This document shows, one piece after another, positions 11,024-22,685 of a stretch of DNA of 64,000 bases; the stretch's first letter is position 1, and every line of letters starts with the position of its first letter. The stretch comes from Pararge aegeria (lineage: Eukaryota; Arthropoda; Insecta; Lepidoptera; Nymphalidae). The DNA is taken from contig NC_053195.1 in NCBI RefSeq assembly GCF_905163445.1, positions 3,772,501 to 3,836,500 on the forward strand, read 5' to 3'. The position numbers and the translations under genes are program-made. Below the pieces are notes generated by a model. The model did not search any database, was not told the origin of the DNA, and saw only the letters and a program-made list of their open reading frames with translations.

Positions 11024-11313
11024 GACGGCCGATTGGCGCAGTGGGCAGCGACCCTGCTTTCCGAGCCAAGGCCGTGGGTTCGATTCCCACAACTGGACAA
11101 TGTTTGTGTGATGAATGTTTTTCAATGAACGAACATGAATGTTTTTCAGTGTCTGGGTGTTTATCTATATATAATAAGTATTTATGTATATTATTCATAT
11201 TATAATTATTCATCAGTCATCTTAGTACCCATAACACAAGCTATGCTTACTTTGGGGCTGGATGGCGATGTGTGTATTGTCGTAGTATATTTATTATATT
11301 TATTATTATTCCA
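11024..11313 (+). repeat. Family A SINE, copy A2 (full length)
   Basis: Head CGGCCGATTGGCGCAGTGGG and B box GGTTCGATTCCC, the standard body, and a TTTATTATA tail. A short internal duplication of ATGAATGTTTTTCA sits at about 11,112-11,147. Open frames across it are not conserved in other copies. Confidence 0.88.
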
Positions 11314-11324
11314 GTACAGGTGAC

Positions 11325-12260
11325 ATTGGCGAAGTACAAAGTACTGTTTTGCTCAACTAAAATCCAATACAGCAATCTAAGAAGACTAACATCATTGTGT
11401 TTCCTTTTCGTTAACTTTTATTTAGTTCGGAGAGATTCTCTTTCATTTCACCGAGCCAAAAATAGTCAGTTTGGAATTTAATCTTCAACAAGCACAACGC
11501 AATACAAAACAAGTGATGAAACCAATTTTATCATCACATGATTTTGCATAGGGTAATTTTTTGTGACGGATTTATACTTCAGCTACACAACAACAGGCTT
11601 TGTGTCGAAATTCCAAACTTTGCCTTGACCATTCGTCAATTAAGCAATTTTCCAGTAAGTTTGCAGTAACAGTTTAAGCTGAAACTTCGATTCAGGTCGG
11701 ATGAGTATTTTATACGTTATCCGGTTTACGCTTTTCCGGTGGATAGTGCAAAGTCATTTAACTTTTGTGTCCTACGTAATATATTTTATAAATTGCAGTT
11801 AATTTAAATTTATTCAAACAGTAATGTGTGATTAACAAAACTATGCGTTGCGTTTTCCATTTAAATTATACTGTGTTTAAATATAATTTCATCGTTCCGT
11901 TAAATAGTTTGAATTATGTTTTTTTTATTTTAAATAATGTTTTATTTAAAGTAGACGGTTTCCAGCGACTCAATATTTGATTAACACATTTTTCTGTCAT
12001 ACAGTCAAGTTTTTTACGCCATTTGCTACCTGGAAGAGCTGGCTATATGTGCAATAAAAGTGTATAAATTCATTCAATCAAAATTTTAAACTAGGAAACC
12101 ACTTTCGAAATCACTACCAAAGACACAAAGAATGTAATCCATTGTTTCATATGATGATGATAAGGAATGATGCTCTGTGGCATTCAAAGAATGAATGAAT
12201 AAACGAATACATTTCTATTTTACACCACACACAGAAAATTCACAAAATACAAGTATAAAT
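11325..12260. other. Unassigned region
   Basis: No gene or clear repeat seen. It is AT-rich. Confidence 0.5.
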
Positions 12261-12261
12261 A

Positions 12262-12345
12262 ATATAGCGTTAAGGTAGAAGGTACAATTTGGCGCCCTTA
12301 TCGCTATACAGCGATCTCTTACAGGCAACCAAAGGCGTAGAAGAA
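12262..12345 (-). repeat. Family D LINE-tail repeat, copy D1
   Basis: Minus-strand copy of the tail marked by a small hairpin: CCCTTATCGCTATACAGCG here, GCTACTTAGCGATAAGGCCG in the plus-strand copies. Confidence 0.7.
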
Positions 12346-12534
12346 AAAACATTGATCTAATATGCTACTATCGCTTTGTGGTAATTACCTTATTGACCGC
12401 TTTAACTGTGAATTTCGTAGCAGGTAAATAAGAGGATCTGTTAGTTATCATCTTTACATATTGTAAAATAAACACAAAGTCAAAAACAAAGTCCCTCCCG
12501 CCCTTGGTAACTTAGATCTTTTAAACGACGCATC

Positions 12535-12722
12535 AGATTGTAATGCAGTTTTTAGGACAACATCGTGAAAAACCCTGCATGGCAGAAAGTTCTCAAAGGC
12601 GTGTGGTGTCCACCACTCCGCACAGAGCAAGTGCGGCGTGGTGGACTACAGCCTTGACCCTTCTGTTGTGGGAGAATACCCGTGCCCTATAGTGGGTCGG
12701 TATTAATTTGATATAATGAAGC
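12535..12722 (+). repeat. Family C SINE, copy C1 (head lost)
   Basis: Contains ACAACATCGTGAAAAACC, GGCGTGGTGGACTACAGCCT and ACCCGTGCCCTATAGTGGGT, the standard family C order. Confidence 0.75.
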
Positions 12723-13978
12723 TTACTTTTAAGCACTATTCCCAGCTAAAATTTCATACGTCCTACTTCGTGACTACTAAAAAGTTAACAACTACACAAC
12801 GTGACGTTTTTATCGCTGAACACTCTCTGTTATTGCTGAAAAGGTTTATGATCAGCACCAGAAGACCGTTCCGGTAATTGAAATTTGTTCGGAGAACTGA
12901 GTTTCCGATGTCATTTTATAACTGGGACATAGCGGGAATATAATGTATTTTAGGAACAAATAAATAATCAGTTTTGTAATTTTATTCAATACATTTTAAG
13001 AAAGAAAGAAAGAGAAATCGTCCTTATTATCACACATTTGTAAAATGTTACATTTATGTCATAAATTTATTAAAGAAAAAAAAAGTGTTACAAAGGAGCT
13101 GGCTCAGCATAGCTGCATACTAAAAAGCGCAGCACTGATTTTCAGCCAGCCCCATTTCCTTCGTCGTCATTGAAATGTAAAAGTAACGTCAATGTTTTCT
13201 CACGCTCTGATATTTGAAAGTTGCTTGCTCTCAATTGAAGTGTGACATAACACTAAATAACTATTCCGACCTTATGCCATATATATTTATAAGGCTTTTA
13301 TTCAAATTAAGAATATTTGACAACAGTTTTTTCGTAAATTCGAGGTTAGGTCTATAAAAGGGTGCACAACTCCTTACGAGGGCGGAATCTTTTTAAGCTC
13401 ACAAAGTTGTATTTTTACGACAATACCCCGGTTCAAATTTTATTAGGAAATAGAGTATGCGAAATTACTATCCTCACCTCGTTCCCAGTAATTTACTTTC
13501 TGTAAGTAGTAAACCCTTGTTTACGTGGACGAGAGGGTTTCAATACTATTTTATCTATGATAATAATTTTTTATGGTTGATTTTGTTATAGACTTTGTGG
13601 GTAATCATTTATAAGGTTATACTGAGTGGGTTTACTTATTATAAATATATATTTCTATTTATTATCTTCAAATTTGATTGTATTAGTATGTAGAATTTTG
13701 TTATTATTTAGATATTATATTGAATATCCTTAGTAGTTATCATTTATTATATTGTACCTTTATTTGACCTATACCACAATTAAATCATCTTGCTCACATC
13801 CTGGGGTAGCTGGAAGAGATCTCTTATAGAGATTAGCTTTCCTTTGTACTCTTCATGTAGCTTATGTTCGCAATCACAATTTATGGTACATGAATAATAA
13901 ATAAATATGGTTGTACTTTTGCTTTGATTACATGGTTTTGAAAATAATTCAAATAGTTATAGTTGTAATCGGTACAGG
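12723..13978. other. Unassigned region
   Basis: No gene supported. A block at about 12,725-12,860 (TCCTACTTCGTGACTACTA) is similar to one at about 2660-2695 (TCCTACTTCATGACTACTA). That suggests another low-copy repeat. Confidence 0.45.
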
Positions 13979-13979
13979 A

Positions 13980-14155
13980 AAACATTGTTCAAAAGCTCAC
14001 AAAGGCGTGTGAAGTCTAGCAATCCGCACTTGGCCAGCGTAGGAAGAACGAGAAGTCCCCCGTAGTAGACTACGGGGACCCTTCTCATTCTGAGAGGAGA
14101 ACCGTACTCATAGGTGGTAAAAGGTTGATGATGAGGATGATGATAGTTATAATAT
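13980..14155 (+). repeat. Family C SINE, copy C2 (3' part)
   Basis: AGGCGTGTGAAGTCTAGCAA, CCGCACTTGGCCAGCGT, ACCCTTCTCATTCTG and a GATGATGAGGATGATGAT tail. It carries a local inverted pair (CCCCCGTAGTAGACTACGGGG). Confidence 0.75.
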
Positions 14156-14553
14156 TTATAAATTTCTTTACACCAAATATTCGTAGAAGCAAAAGACTCA
14201 ACGGCACACAAGGTAGGATAAATATTAGTAAGTAAAATGTTGATTTTATTTTATTTTATTTACTTACTTTTATTTACTTACTTGTTTAATTTAAACTGTT
14301 AAATATGTACTGTTTGTGTTAGTTTTAGTTTTATTTGTTCTCTTTTACAGTTTATTTGGATTTTTTTTTAATTTAAATTTACTCTAGTAATAACGCAACG
14401 GTTGTTTGCTCAGTCTGATACTGGTGCAGACTGAAAATCAGCGCTGAGCATTGTTGCAAATGCACAGCATAAGGCTGAGTTTGCGGCCATTTGCCATATT
14501 GTTAATATTAATTGATAATCATTTCGTTAATAATCTTGTATTAACAATAGTGT

Positions 14554-17002
14554 ATGGCAATAAACTATATAATAATAATAATATGCGGAGATTTTAATGT
14601 AAACATTTTAGAAAATAACTCTTTAAGTATCAAGTTATTGAATTTATTTAAAACTTACAATCTATCAAATATGTTCATGGAGCCCACAAGAATAACTGCT
14701 ACTAGCGCCACCTGTTTGGATAACATCTTTACAAATATAATTCCTATAAGCAAAAATATTATTAGTAAATTAGACTCTGATCATTGTGGTCAAATTATTC
14801 AATTTGAAAATGTGAAGAAAAATGTTTCTAAACGTAAAATAACATTTGTTCCTGTAACATCCAACCGCATAGAGAAAATGAGATATAGCCTAGTAAATGA
14901 CCTCCCATTCCTACCCTCAGGGGCGACTCCAAATGCAATGTACAGCTCCTTTTTCAATACCTTTAATAGACTATTTCATTCTATATTTACTAGTAAGTCG
15001 GTTGTGATTACTGATACATTAAATTTTAGTGAGTGGGCGACAGTTGAACTTCATAAAAATAGGCAAAAGCTGTACGAATTGTATGCTGAACGTCAATTTA
15101 ACACTGGTGATAAGTTTGGGGATTATGTTAAATTGTTTTCCAAGAATTTTAAACGCGCTTGCCACTTAGAAAAGACGCGATACATCAAAAATAAAATTAA
15201 AAATAGCAGCAATGCAATCAAAACTACTTGGAACATAATTAATGAGGAGACGGGAAGAGTAACACCACGAAATATTAATTTTAAACTTAATGTAGATAAT
15301 AAAGCCTTAACAACAGATTTCGAGGTGGCTACTGCTTTTGAAACCTTCTTTACCAACATTCCCGTCTCCACAACAGAATCATTAAACTCTTCACCAGATA
15401 TGGCTCTCTCTCTATTAAAGGAAAATGTGCCTGAGTGTAACCATTCTTTTAAATTCACGCATGTTAGTGGCTCTGACGTTATTAAAGCCTTTAAATTATT
15501 AATTAATAAAAAAACAAATGATCTGTGGGGCATTTCCGTAAACGTTGTCAAATCATTAATTGATATTGTTGCACCCGATTTAGCCTTAATATTTAATAAT
15601 TGTATAGATTGTGGTGTGTTTCCTGACTTAATGAAACTTAGTAAAATAGTTCCATTGTTTAAATCGGGTAGTACTTCTGACCCCACTAACTTTAGACCAG
15701 TATCCGTACTACCCACTTTCAGTAAAATGTTTGAAAAACTCATTTTAAATCAATTACTTTACCATTTTCATAAGTATAATTTACTTCATATTAAGCAATT
15801 TGGTTTCACACGGGGTCGCTCAACAATCGACGCAGGTGTTGAGCTAATACAAAACATATTTGAAGCCTGGGAGGAGTCACGTGATGCACTTGGTGTGTTC
15901 TGTGACTTATCTAAGGCGTTTGATTGTGTTCAACACGAAACGTTAGTTAGGAAACTACACCACTATGGAATTCAGGGTGTAGCTCTAGACTTAATGAGTA
16001 ACTATCTACGCGATAGAATTCAGAAAGTCGACGTGAATGGAAAACGGTCTAATGGATCAGTTATGAAAATAGGTGTCCCCACAGGGGTCTATATTAGGAC
16101 CATTTCTGTTCCTTATTTACATTAATGACCTTCCTTACCTTGCCAAGGATAAACACGGGATAGTTCTGTTTGCCGATGATACATCACTGACTTTTAAAAT
16201 AAATCGACGTGAACTAGCTTTTGACGACGTAAACAACTCTCTCGCTAAAGTGGTACAGTGGTTTGAAGCTAATAATTTGGTTCTTAACGGAAAAAAAACC
16301 AAGTGTATAAAATTCACTTTACCTAATGTTAAACACGTGAAAACCACTGTACTACTTAATAATGAGGAACTGAAACTGGAGGATACGACAGTTTTTCTAG
16401 GAATAACGTTAGATTCTAAACTTCAATGGGGCCCTCATGTAAATAATTTATCGAACAGGCTTAGTTCTGCTGCCTATGCGGTAAAGAAGATACGCCATAT
16501 GACCGACGTAGAAACTGCTAGACTGGTATATTTTAGTTACTTTCACAGCATTATGTCATATGGAATTTTACTTTGGGGTAATGCTGCTGATATTAGCACT
16601 ATTTTCGTGCTGCAGAAGAGGGCTGTTCGTTCTATCTACAAAATGGGTCCGAGAGAGTCATTGAGAGATAAATTTAAAGATTTTAAAATAATGACAGTGT
16701 ATAGTCAGTACATATTTGAAAATTTAATGTACGTCCATAAAAACATTTCTAAATTTAAGAAAAAATGTGACTGCAATAATTTAAACATTAGAAGTAAGAA
16801 TAAACTTACAGTGCAATATACTAGGTTACATAAAATTCATAATTCGTTTAAAGGAAATTGCATACAATTCTACAATAAACTACCAATTGACATCTTGGAG
16901 ATGTCTCTTAAAAAGTTCAAAGTTTGTATTAAACGTAAGCTTATAGAAAAGTCCTATTATAGTATAAAGGACTACGTAAACGATAAAAAAGCTTGGGTGT
17001 AA
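14554..17002 (+). pseudogene. EN-RT ORF2 of CR1-like LINE copy 1, frameshifted
   Basis: The frame from an accidental flanking ATG (14,554) enters the LINE at GDFNVN, the C-terminal half of the APE-type endonuclease (SDH still present), and continues into the reverse transcriptase: FRPVSVLPTFSK, FGFTRGRSTIDA, motif A FCDLSKAFD. At 16,077-16,080 it has four Cs where copy 2 has three. This shifts the frame inside VPQGS and ends the first frame at 16,125. The remaining RT, with FADDTS and the C-terminal domain, is open in another frame to the stop at 17,000-17,002. No functional protein is expected. The 206-codon antisense frame at 15.1-15.7 kb is a shadow. Confidence 0.9.
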
Positions 17003-17273
17003 ATTATTGCTCTAACCAGGTTGCTCTTCTAATAATTTAAAATTACATTGTGAGATGGCGATAACAAAAAAAAAAAAAAAAAACACCCGGCTAAGTTTGT
17101 TGTGGGCTTCTTCTTAGACCGGGACGCGTTTGGAACCCTCGTAGCTTTAGTTTTAAGTTTACGAATGTGGTTATCGCCATCATCTCACTACCGTGTAATT
17201 CTTATGTACGCATCAAAAGTGCCACCTGTGGGCCTACTTGAATAAAGATATTTTTGACTTTGACTTTGACTTA
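14576..17273 (+). mobile_element. CR1-like LINE copy 1, 5'-truncated
   Basis: From TAATAATATGCGG at 14,576 onward this copy matches copy 2 (from 42,048) almost base for base, through the RT, the 3' UTR with its internal A-run, and the tail GGGCCTACTTGAATAAAG with terminal TTTGACT repeats (ends about 17,273). The first half of the endonuclease and all of ORF1 are missing, the usual outcome of incomplete reverse transcription. The closeness of the two copies implies recent activity. It sits in AT-rich DNA next to ATT repeats (17,282-17,303); I could not define a target duplication. Confidence 0.92.
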
Positions 17274-17454
17274 AAGGACTTTTATTATTATTATTATTAT
17301 TTATCAAAAGAGGAACTGCTGAGTTTCTTGCTGGATTATTCTTAGTAAAATATTCATACGTTACCACAAACAGAAAGACTTTGCAAGACAAATGTGTCGA
17401 GAAGCTTTTACTTGACCTTATAAAACAGTTCTTAGAATATATTAGTCACAAGAC

Positions 17455-17597
17455 GCCCGATTTCATAGCAGAGAGAGAGGTCCACCAATCCACTACCGGG
17501 CCAGCTTTGCGGACTACAGTCTGAACTTGTCATTGTGGGCGGAGATTCGTGCCCCGTAGTTGGCCGGTAACAGGTTGATATTAGGATGATGATAAGA
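17455..17597 (+). repeat. Family C SINE fragment, copy C3
   Basis: AGGTCCACCAATCCACTACC, GGACTACAGTCTGAAC, GTGCCCCGTAGTTGGCCGGT and a GATGATGAT tail. Confidence 0.65.
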
Positions 17598-17599
17598 TA

Positions 17600-17935
17600 C
17601 TTGTATTCTTTTCAGATCTAGCATAAGATTCCTCATCCTTTCTAAAATGTTATTAAAGAGAATCGTCAGGAATCTTGATGAAATGTACACGTATGTAAAT
17701 GAGGCACATCGGCCTACTGACTAAGCATATTGTTGTTAAACATAATATTACATCGTATTAGATAGGCATGATTGTATTAGCCCTTTAATAATATTATTCC
17801 TTTAAAATTTTCCGCTCTCGTGGTTTTCACTGATAGAAACACATGATCGGCTGCCTGAATCGTTAAGTTTGAACAATGTAACGTGAGGTACATTCGTCTC
17901 AAATTGTTCTGAGCAAAGTATAGAACTATGTTCTT
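17600..17935. other. Unassigned region
   Basis: No gene or repeat recognised. Confidence 0.5.
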
Positions 17936-17938
17936 CTT

Positions 17939-17988
17939 AAATCCTTCCTAAATGAATCCTTATTAAAGGATTCATTTAGGAAGGATTT
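17939..17988. repeat. 50-bp hairpin, 23-bp perfect arms
   Basis: The left arm begins AAATCCTTCCTAAATG (17,939-17,961), the loop is ATTA, and the right arm (17,966-17,988) is the exact reverse complement. It lies 7 bp upstream of a SINE head. Confidence 0.97.
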
Positions 17989-17995
17989 TACAGAT

Positions 17996-18108
17996 ATACG
18001 GCCAACTGGCGCAGTGGGCAGCGACCCTGCTCTCTGAGTCCTAGGCCGTGGGTTCGAATCCCACAGCTGGAAAATGTTTGTGTGATGAACATGATTGTTT
18101 TTTCATGG
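17996..18108 (+). repeat. Family A SINE head, copy A3 (3' truncated)
   Basis: GGCCAACTGGCGCAGTGGGC, B box GGTTCGAATCCC and AAAATGTTTGTGTGATGAAC are present. The rest of the SINE body is missing. Confidence 0.8.
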
Positions 18109-18424
18109 GTCTTATACCCTTATTTTATTTGTAAGAAACCTTTTTCAGCCTTTACATTTAGTGCGGTGGCTAATTAGAAAACACGTGAGCATCTCTAACA
18201 TTACACCGTTTTATTATCAAATTATTCTCACATATTATTTGCAGAGTTTTGACGTAAAGAGAGCAAGATATAAAAGGCTTAGGTATATAAGTTTCACGTT
18301 TAGTTAGCCGTGAAAGGGTACGAGGTAATTTTAGGTTTCGGCTTTGTTGGATGGAATATTAAATAGAACTTGGAAAACCGAAAACAATTAAGATTTATGT
18401 ACTTATAACTAAGTACCTAGGGTT

Positions 18425-18900
18425 TATTATTAGTTTTATTAACCCCCGACGCAAAAACGATGGTTGTTATAAGTTTGACTTGTCTGTGTGTATGTTTGTC
18501 TGTGGCATTGTATTTATTCTTTTTGGTTTATTGGTTCTGCGCGCTGAGCGATTGAATCATTGTCAAGTGCTTATTCTGTGGTCAAGTGTTATTCTCATTT
18601 ATACATTTTTTTTTAAACGAGGAATCTATTTACATTGAAAGGCATTGTATTTCCCGGACGTATAAACCGATATTGATTTTGTTTTTTTTGTTTGGAACCT
18701 GAATTAGGCGGGAGTGTTCTTCGCTATGAAAACCGGTCCAAGATGACCGCCGCCACAAAATGGCGGACTGCATATTTTTTCACGACTCCATCAATAAGGG
18801 TATCAAATGAAAGGGCGAGACTAGTAAAATACTATACAATTTGACAAATTTCAAATCCAAGATCCGCCACCACAAAACGACTAAAAACATTTCTTCTTTG
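18425..18900 (+). repeat. Family J repeat, copy J1
   Basis: Starts with ACCCCCGACGCAAAAACGA, then a TTTGTCTGT-rich run, AAAACCGGTCCAAGATG and GGTATCAAATGAAAGGGCGA followed by GACTAGTAAAATACTATA. The same order occurs at 51.05-51.43 kb and, reversed, at 24.8-25.1 kb. No ORF. Confidence 0.65.
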
Positions 18901-20829
18901 AAAGGGGGATTCTTAAATTTAAAATTTAGAGAATGTTATTTTATAAGCCGCACTATGCAGGCAACGTGATACCTTCTTGTAGAGAGAGAGAGAAACCTCT
19001 TTCCATTTCATTTCAAAATTTTGTTTACCTATTCAATCATACCTCTGACTGTGGTCATAAATTTATCATCATCATCATCATTTTCCTCAGTCTATTGAGA
19101 TAACTAATATGTACCTACACTAATATTTATATCCTAATAAAACATCTCGTAAGTGCGTTTAAAAATATCTAAGTATAACGATGAAGTAATGCAAGAAATA
19201 AGTAACTTTGTGCATATGTTTTCTATTATGGTTTATTTTGTTAACCTATTTGTATGTGCAATAAATACTTCTTCTTCTTCTCGTGCTATTATAGAAAACT
19301 ATAGAAATAAAAAACTGTGAACCGCATAAACAGCATTATTTTAAATATTAAATAATGATACATACTTTATTTGTATGCAAGGATAAAAATCCTATTAACT
19401 CTGTGCTCAAGATTTTACGTGGCAAATTTTTGTAAATTTGTCATAAATTTACTCCATTATAATATTTTAATCTGGCCACGCCATGCGGGTATTTCAAAAT
19501 GCAGTAGTTGCGAATAGGAATTTGATTAATCTAAACTATGGTACGCGAGTCCCTGGTAGTCTAAATTAAAATTTTCTACCACATTCCATTGTTGCGCTAA
19601 ACACCGTTTTGAACTTTTTGCTCAAGAACTCGCTTACGTTCAATTTTCAACCAAATGGTGGCGTACGTGCCTAATTTTTTTGACGCAGGTGTATGCTTGT
19701 TCCCTTAAAATTTTGGTAGCAAACACGCGAAACAACCTAGTATTTTAATCGATTTTTCCGCTTAACTCAAAGAATAAAGTAAGCACGATAAGAATTTTAT
19801 AGTATATGAATAAATTAAAGCACTGGTGGATTCGTGTAGAACATTAGTGTAGTGAAGTCGAAAAATAAATTTTAATGTCAGTAACTGTTTGTTTTTCTAA
19901 TTTACAGTCGTGTGAAGTCGAGGCGGAACGTGGCCAGTAATGTGGCATACCGTCGGAATGCAGTCTTTTATCACACTTCAACTGAAAGTGCCTTTCAAAT
20001 GCGAGCGTGAAAAACACTGCTTAGCTATTTAAACGTTATGTCACGTTTATTAAAAAGCCTCTATGGGTTCGAACTTTATCTACTAAGTTTACAGGGTATT
20101 GTACGTCCTGTGATTATCTGATGATTCGCGTGTTCGTGTAAGCGTCTGTGTTGAAGCGTCTATTTTCTAATAAACGATATGGATATATATTTATTTTTAA
20201 ATCAGGAGGTCGTAAATTATTGTTGGCGTCGGAAACTCACTACTGCACGTAATTGCCCTAACGATGGATTCGCATAACAAAAGAGCCAACGGCTTGGTAT
20301 CTTTATGGCCGTTTAATCCGAGCGTCGTAAAGCTCCACTTATACAGATTAGCTGCTCTTATCAGCCGCTATTACAGTAATAATATGTCGTAATCGGACCG
20401 GAAATATACCGGATTTTGAAACGTCAAATTTTGTGCTGAATAAAACATTACTTTGATTTTAAATGGTCTAGTAAGGGTATAAAATAGGAGGATGTGGTGT
20501 AAAAGGTCGTGTGGCCAAGATAACCTTTGTCCTAGAGGAGGTTAGGTTAGGTTTTAAGAGGAGGCATTCGCCTTGAAACTGTAGAATTAGAACAAGATTT
20601 TCTCGGTAGCAATCGGAGACTCGGTTCCGCATATTAAACTCTATACCGTTATAGTAAAATGGGCCTAGATTCACTTGGTTTAGTCCCGCAATACATACAA
20701 TAGTAATAAGAAATAATTTACTCTGATGTATTTCAAAACTCGAAAACGCCTCGTCGATTGCGAGCAAGCAAATGTTATACTAAGCGTACAGTACGAGACT
20801 GCGCAACATCCCGATGCTAACCCTCTTCC
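18901..20829. other. Unassigned region
   Basis: No gene supported. It holds short ATC repeats (about 19,065-19,080) and a CTT run (about 19,268-19,280). The 99-codon minus-strand frame at 20.5-20.8 kb shows no recognisable domain. Confidence 0.5.
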
Positions 20830-21444
20830 TTTCACAATAAAAAAGCCCCCGGCCCCGACTCCATCAACAACAAAAACTTAAATAAACTTAAATTGCTCCT
20901 AGGTCAAATAATTAACCTACTTGTTCCTTGTTGTAACTATGTTATTTTCAACACTTTTCATGGCACACTACAACTCGTAGAAAGGAGCAACGGTCATAGG
21001 CATTAAGAAGCCGGGTAAACCCCGCAATCTTTTTACTAACTATCGCCTTATAAGCTTACTCAACTCACTGGCCAAAGTGTTTAAGCGGGAGATCCTAAAT
21101 GGATTAAAGGCAGTCATTGAAGAGCGAAAGCTACTTACTCAACAACCAGCAATTCGGCTTCAGAGCCTAACACTCATAATATGTGGTCAAAGCCTTCGAT
21201 AGTGTATGGCACGACATCTTGCTTTACAAGCTCCTTAGTAGAACAGATTAGTACATCCGTTGAAGCACTATGTCTCGAATCGCACCTTCCGTCACCATAT
21301 AGAAACAAGGTTATCATTCCTCAGGCCGATAAGAGGGCCTCAGGGCTCCACGCTCTCCCCTCTTCTATATGCGCTCTTTACCAGGACTATTACAAAGTCC
21401 ATTTCGCCCAATTCGATGGATGCTGCTATCTACGCTAGGGATTT
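20830..21444 (+). pseudogene. Jockey-type reverse transcriptase remnant
   Basis: Pieced across frames, the plus strand gives a KKPPGPD-like block, then ATVIGIKKPGKP, NYRLISLLNSLAKVFK, VVKAFDSVWHDILLYKL and RPIRGPQGSTLSPLLYALFT, ending near a YARD-like remnant of YADD. This is the order of RT motifs in Jockey-clade LINEs (KAPGPD, PKPGKP, SYRPISLL, KAFDSVWH, PQGS.LSP, YADD). Frame shifts and stops occur between almost every block and the YADD box is damaged, so it is dead. It shares no close match with the CR1-like copies in this window. Confidence 0.8.
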
Positions 21445-21484
21445 AGGTTGTGACATTTTGAAGCGCTTCAAAATGTCACAACCT
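21445..21484. repeat. 40-bp perfect palindrome
   Basis: A 20-base arm beginning AGGTTGTGACATTTTGAAG is followed directly by its exact reverse complement, with no loop. It sits at the 3' edge of the Jockey RT remnant. Confidence 0.98.
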
Positions 21485-21489
21485 TTTGA

Positions 21490-22450
21490 TATACAGCTAA
21501 TTATCATCAGTAGCCTATAACAGTCCATAGATGGCCTCTCCCACTGGGATTTGGGATAATCACTGCGGTGGGCAGACGGCTTGCTAATCGCAGTAGATTG
21601 GAAATAGTAGCAAAGAGGACAGTTCTGCCCATTCACCGTTGTATTTCCTTAGTCGCCTCGTACGACCTCCATGGGAAGAGGAGGTGTGGTGACTGCACTG
21701 AACTCTGATCTCCCGCAACACTTGGCATCACACTGATATAAAAATGATTGTTACATCGATATCAATTAAATTTTTCTAACCAAGATTTTGTTCTCATCAA
21801 CAAATTGAATAAGTAATACGTTTTAACTTTTCGTGATATATACATCAGCGTATAAATTCCGTTTACATTATACTATATCTGTATTGCTAAACTAAACAAT
21901 TTTGCACGCGGTAGTTATAGTAACAACTAACAACTAATAACTGATAATGGATGGGTCACTTAGTGCATTGGATGATAATAACATTTATCTAAGGCTAAGA
22001 TAATTAATTTTGCCTTAATTGGGCTTTAACCCCCATAAATTATTGAGAATTATCGTGCTCCTACTATATTTTATACCGCTTGAATAATAGACGGTCGTCT
22101 AAAATGACGATGATTCGTTTTAAGAAATTAATATGGAATGTTGAAACAATTTCTATATTATAATATTATCGAAGGATTATGTTACAAGACTGTTTCTCCG
22201 TACACTCCTGTTATTTTCACCGAAATAATGATTTCTAGCCCAGGCTGAAACTTTTTGGTACTGAGTTCCTAACAGTTCGGAGTCGATATACAAATCGGCA
22301 TACTTGACGTTTCAAAAGTTTTTATAGAGTTCTATATAGAATACAAAATATTAAAATTTGAATTTGAACTTTTGAACCGGCTGGTTACATTGTAATTGGA
22401 AAAAATAAACATTATCATTTTTGAGTATCTCGTTAAGATGCTTATTGAGT
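21490..22450. other. Upstream flank or intron of the GPCR gene, no gene seen
   Basis: No ORF or repeat family is recognised. It may be intron upstream of the receptor's coding exon. Confidence 0.45.
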
Positions 22451-22453
22451 ATT

Positions 22454-22468
22454 TTTCGTTTGTTTCAG
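22454..22468 (+). promoter_or_regulatory. Probable 3' splice site before the receptor coding exon
   Basis: The pyrimidine-rich run TTTCGTTTGTTTCAG ends in AG at 22,468, 217 bp before the receptor ATG. It would make 22,469 the first base of the exon and place an intron in the 5' UTR. Confidence 0.5.
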
Positions 22469-22560
22469 ATTTCCTGCTACTGACAGAAGAAACCACGATG
22501 ACTCAATTATGATACGACTTTACTGTCATTAAGGAAACTAAATAATCAACCATAAACAGT

Positions 22561-22671
22561 ATGAAAACCTGTGAACCATTGCAAATAAGAAAGAAAAACC
22601 ACAAAAAGTATCAAACTTATAACAATGACAACATCAATAACAAGCCTAAAAGGAATATGATTGTTATATAA
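22561..22671 (+). promoter_or_regulatory. Upstream ORF in the receptor leader
   Basis: An ATG at 22,561 opens a 36-codon frame that ends TAA at 22,669-22,671, 14 bp before the receptor ATG. A second, four-codon upstream ORF (ATG ACT CAA TTA TGA) lies at 22,498-22,512. If both are in the mature leader they would be expected to reduce translation of the receptor. The peptide is Lys/Asn-rich with no signal sequence, so a coding role is unlikely. Confidence 0.45.
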
Positions 22672-22685
22672 TTTGAGCAAAAACT

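Noticed and set aside
15123..15743. 206-codon minus-strand ORF (partly repeated at 42.9-43.1 kb)
   Set aside because: It is antisense to the LINE RT, and its repetition simply follows the two LINE copies.
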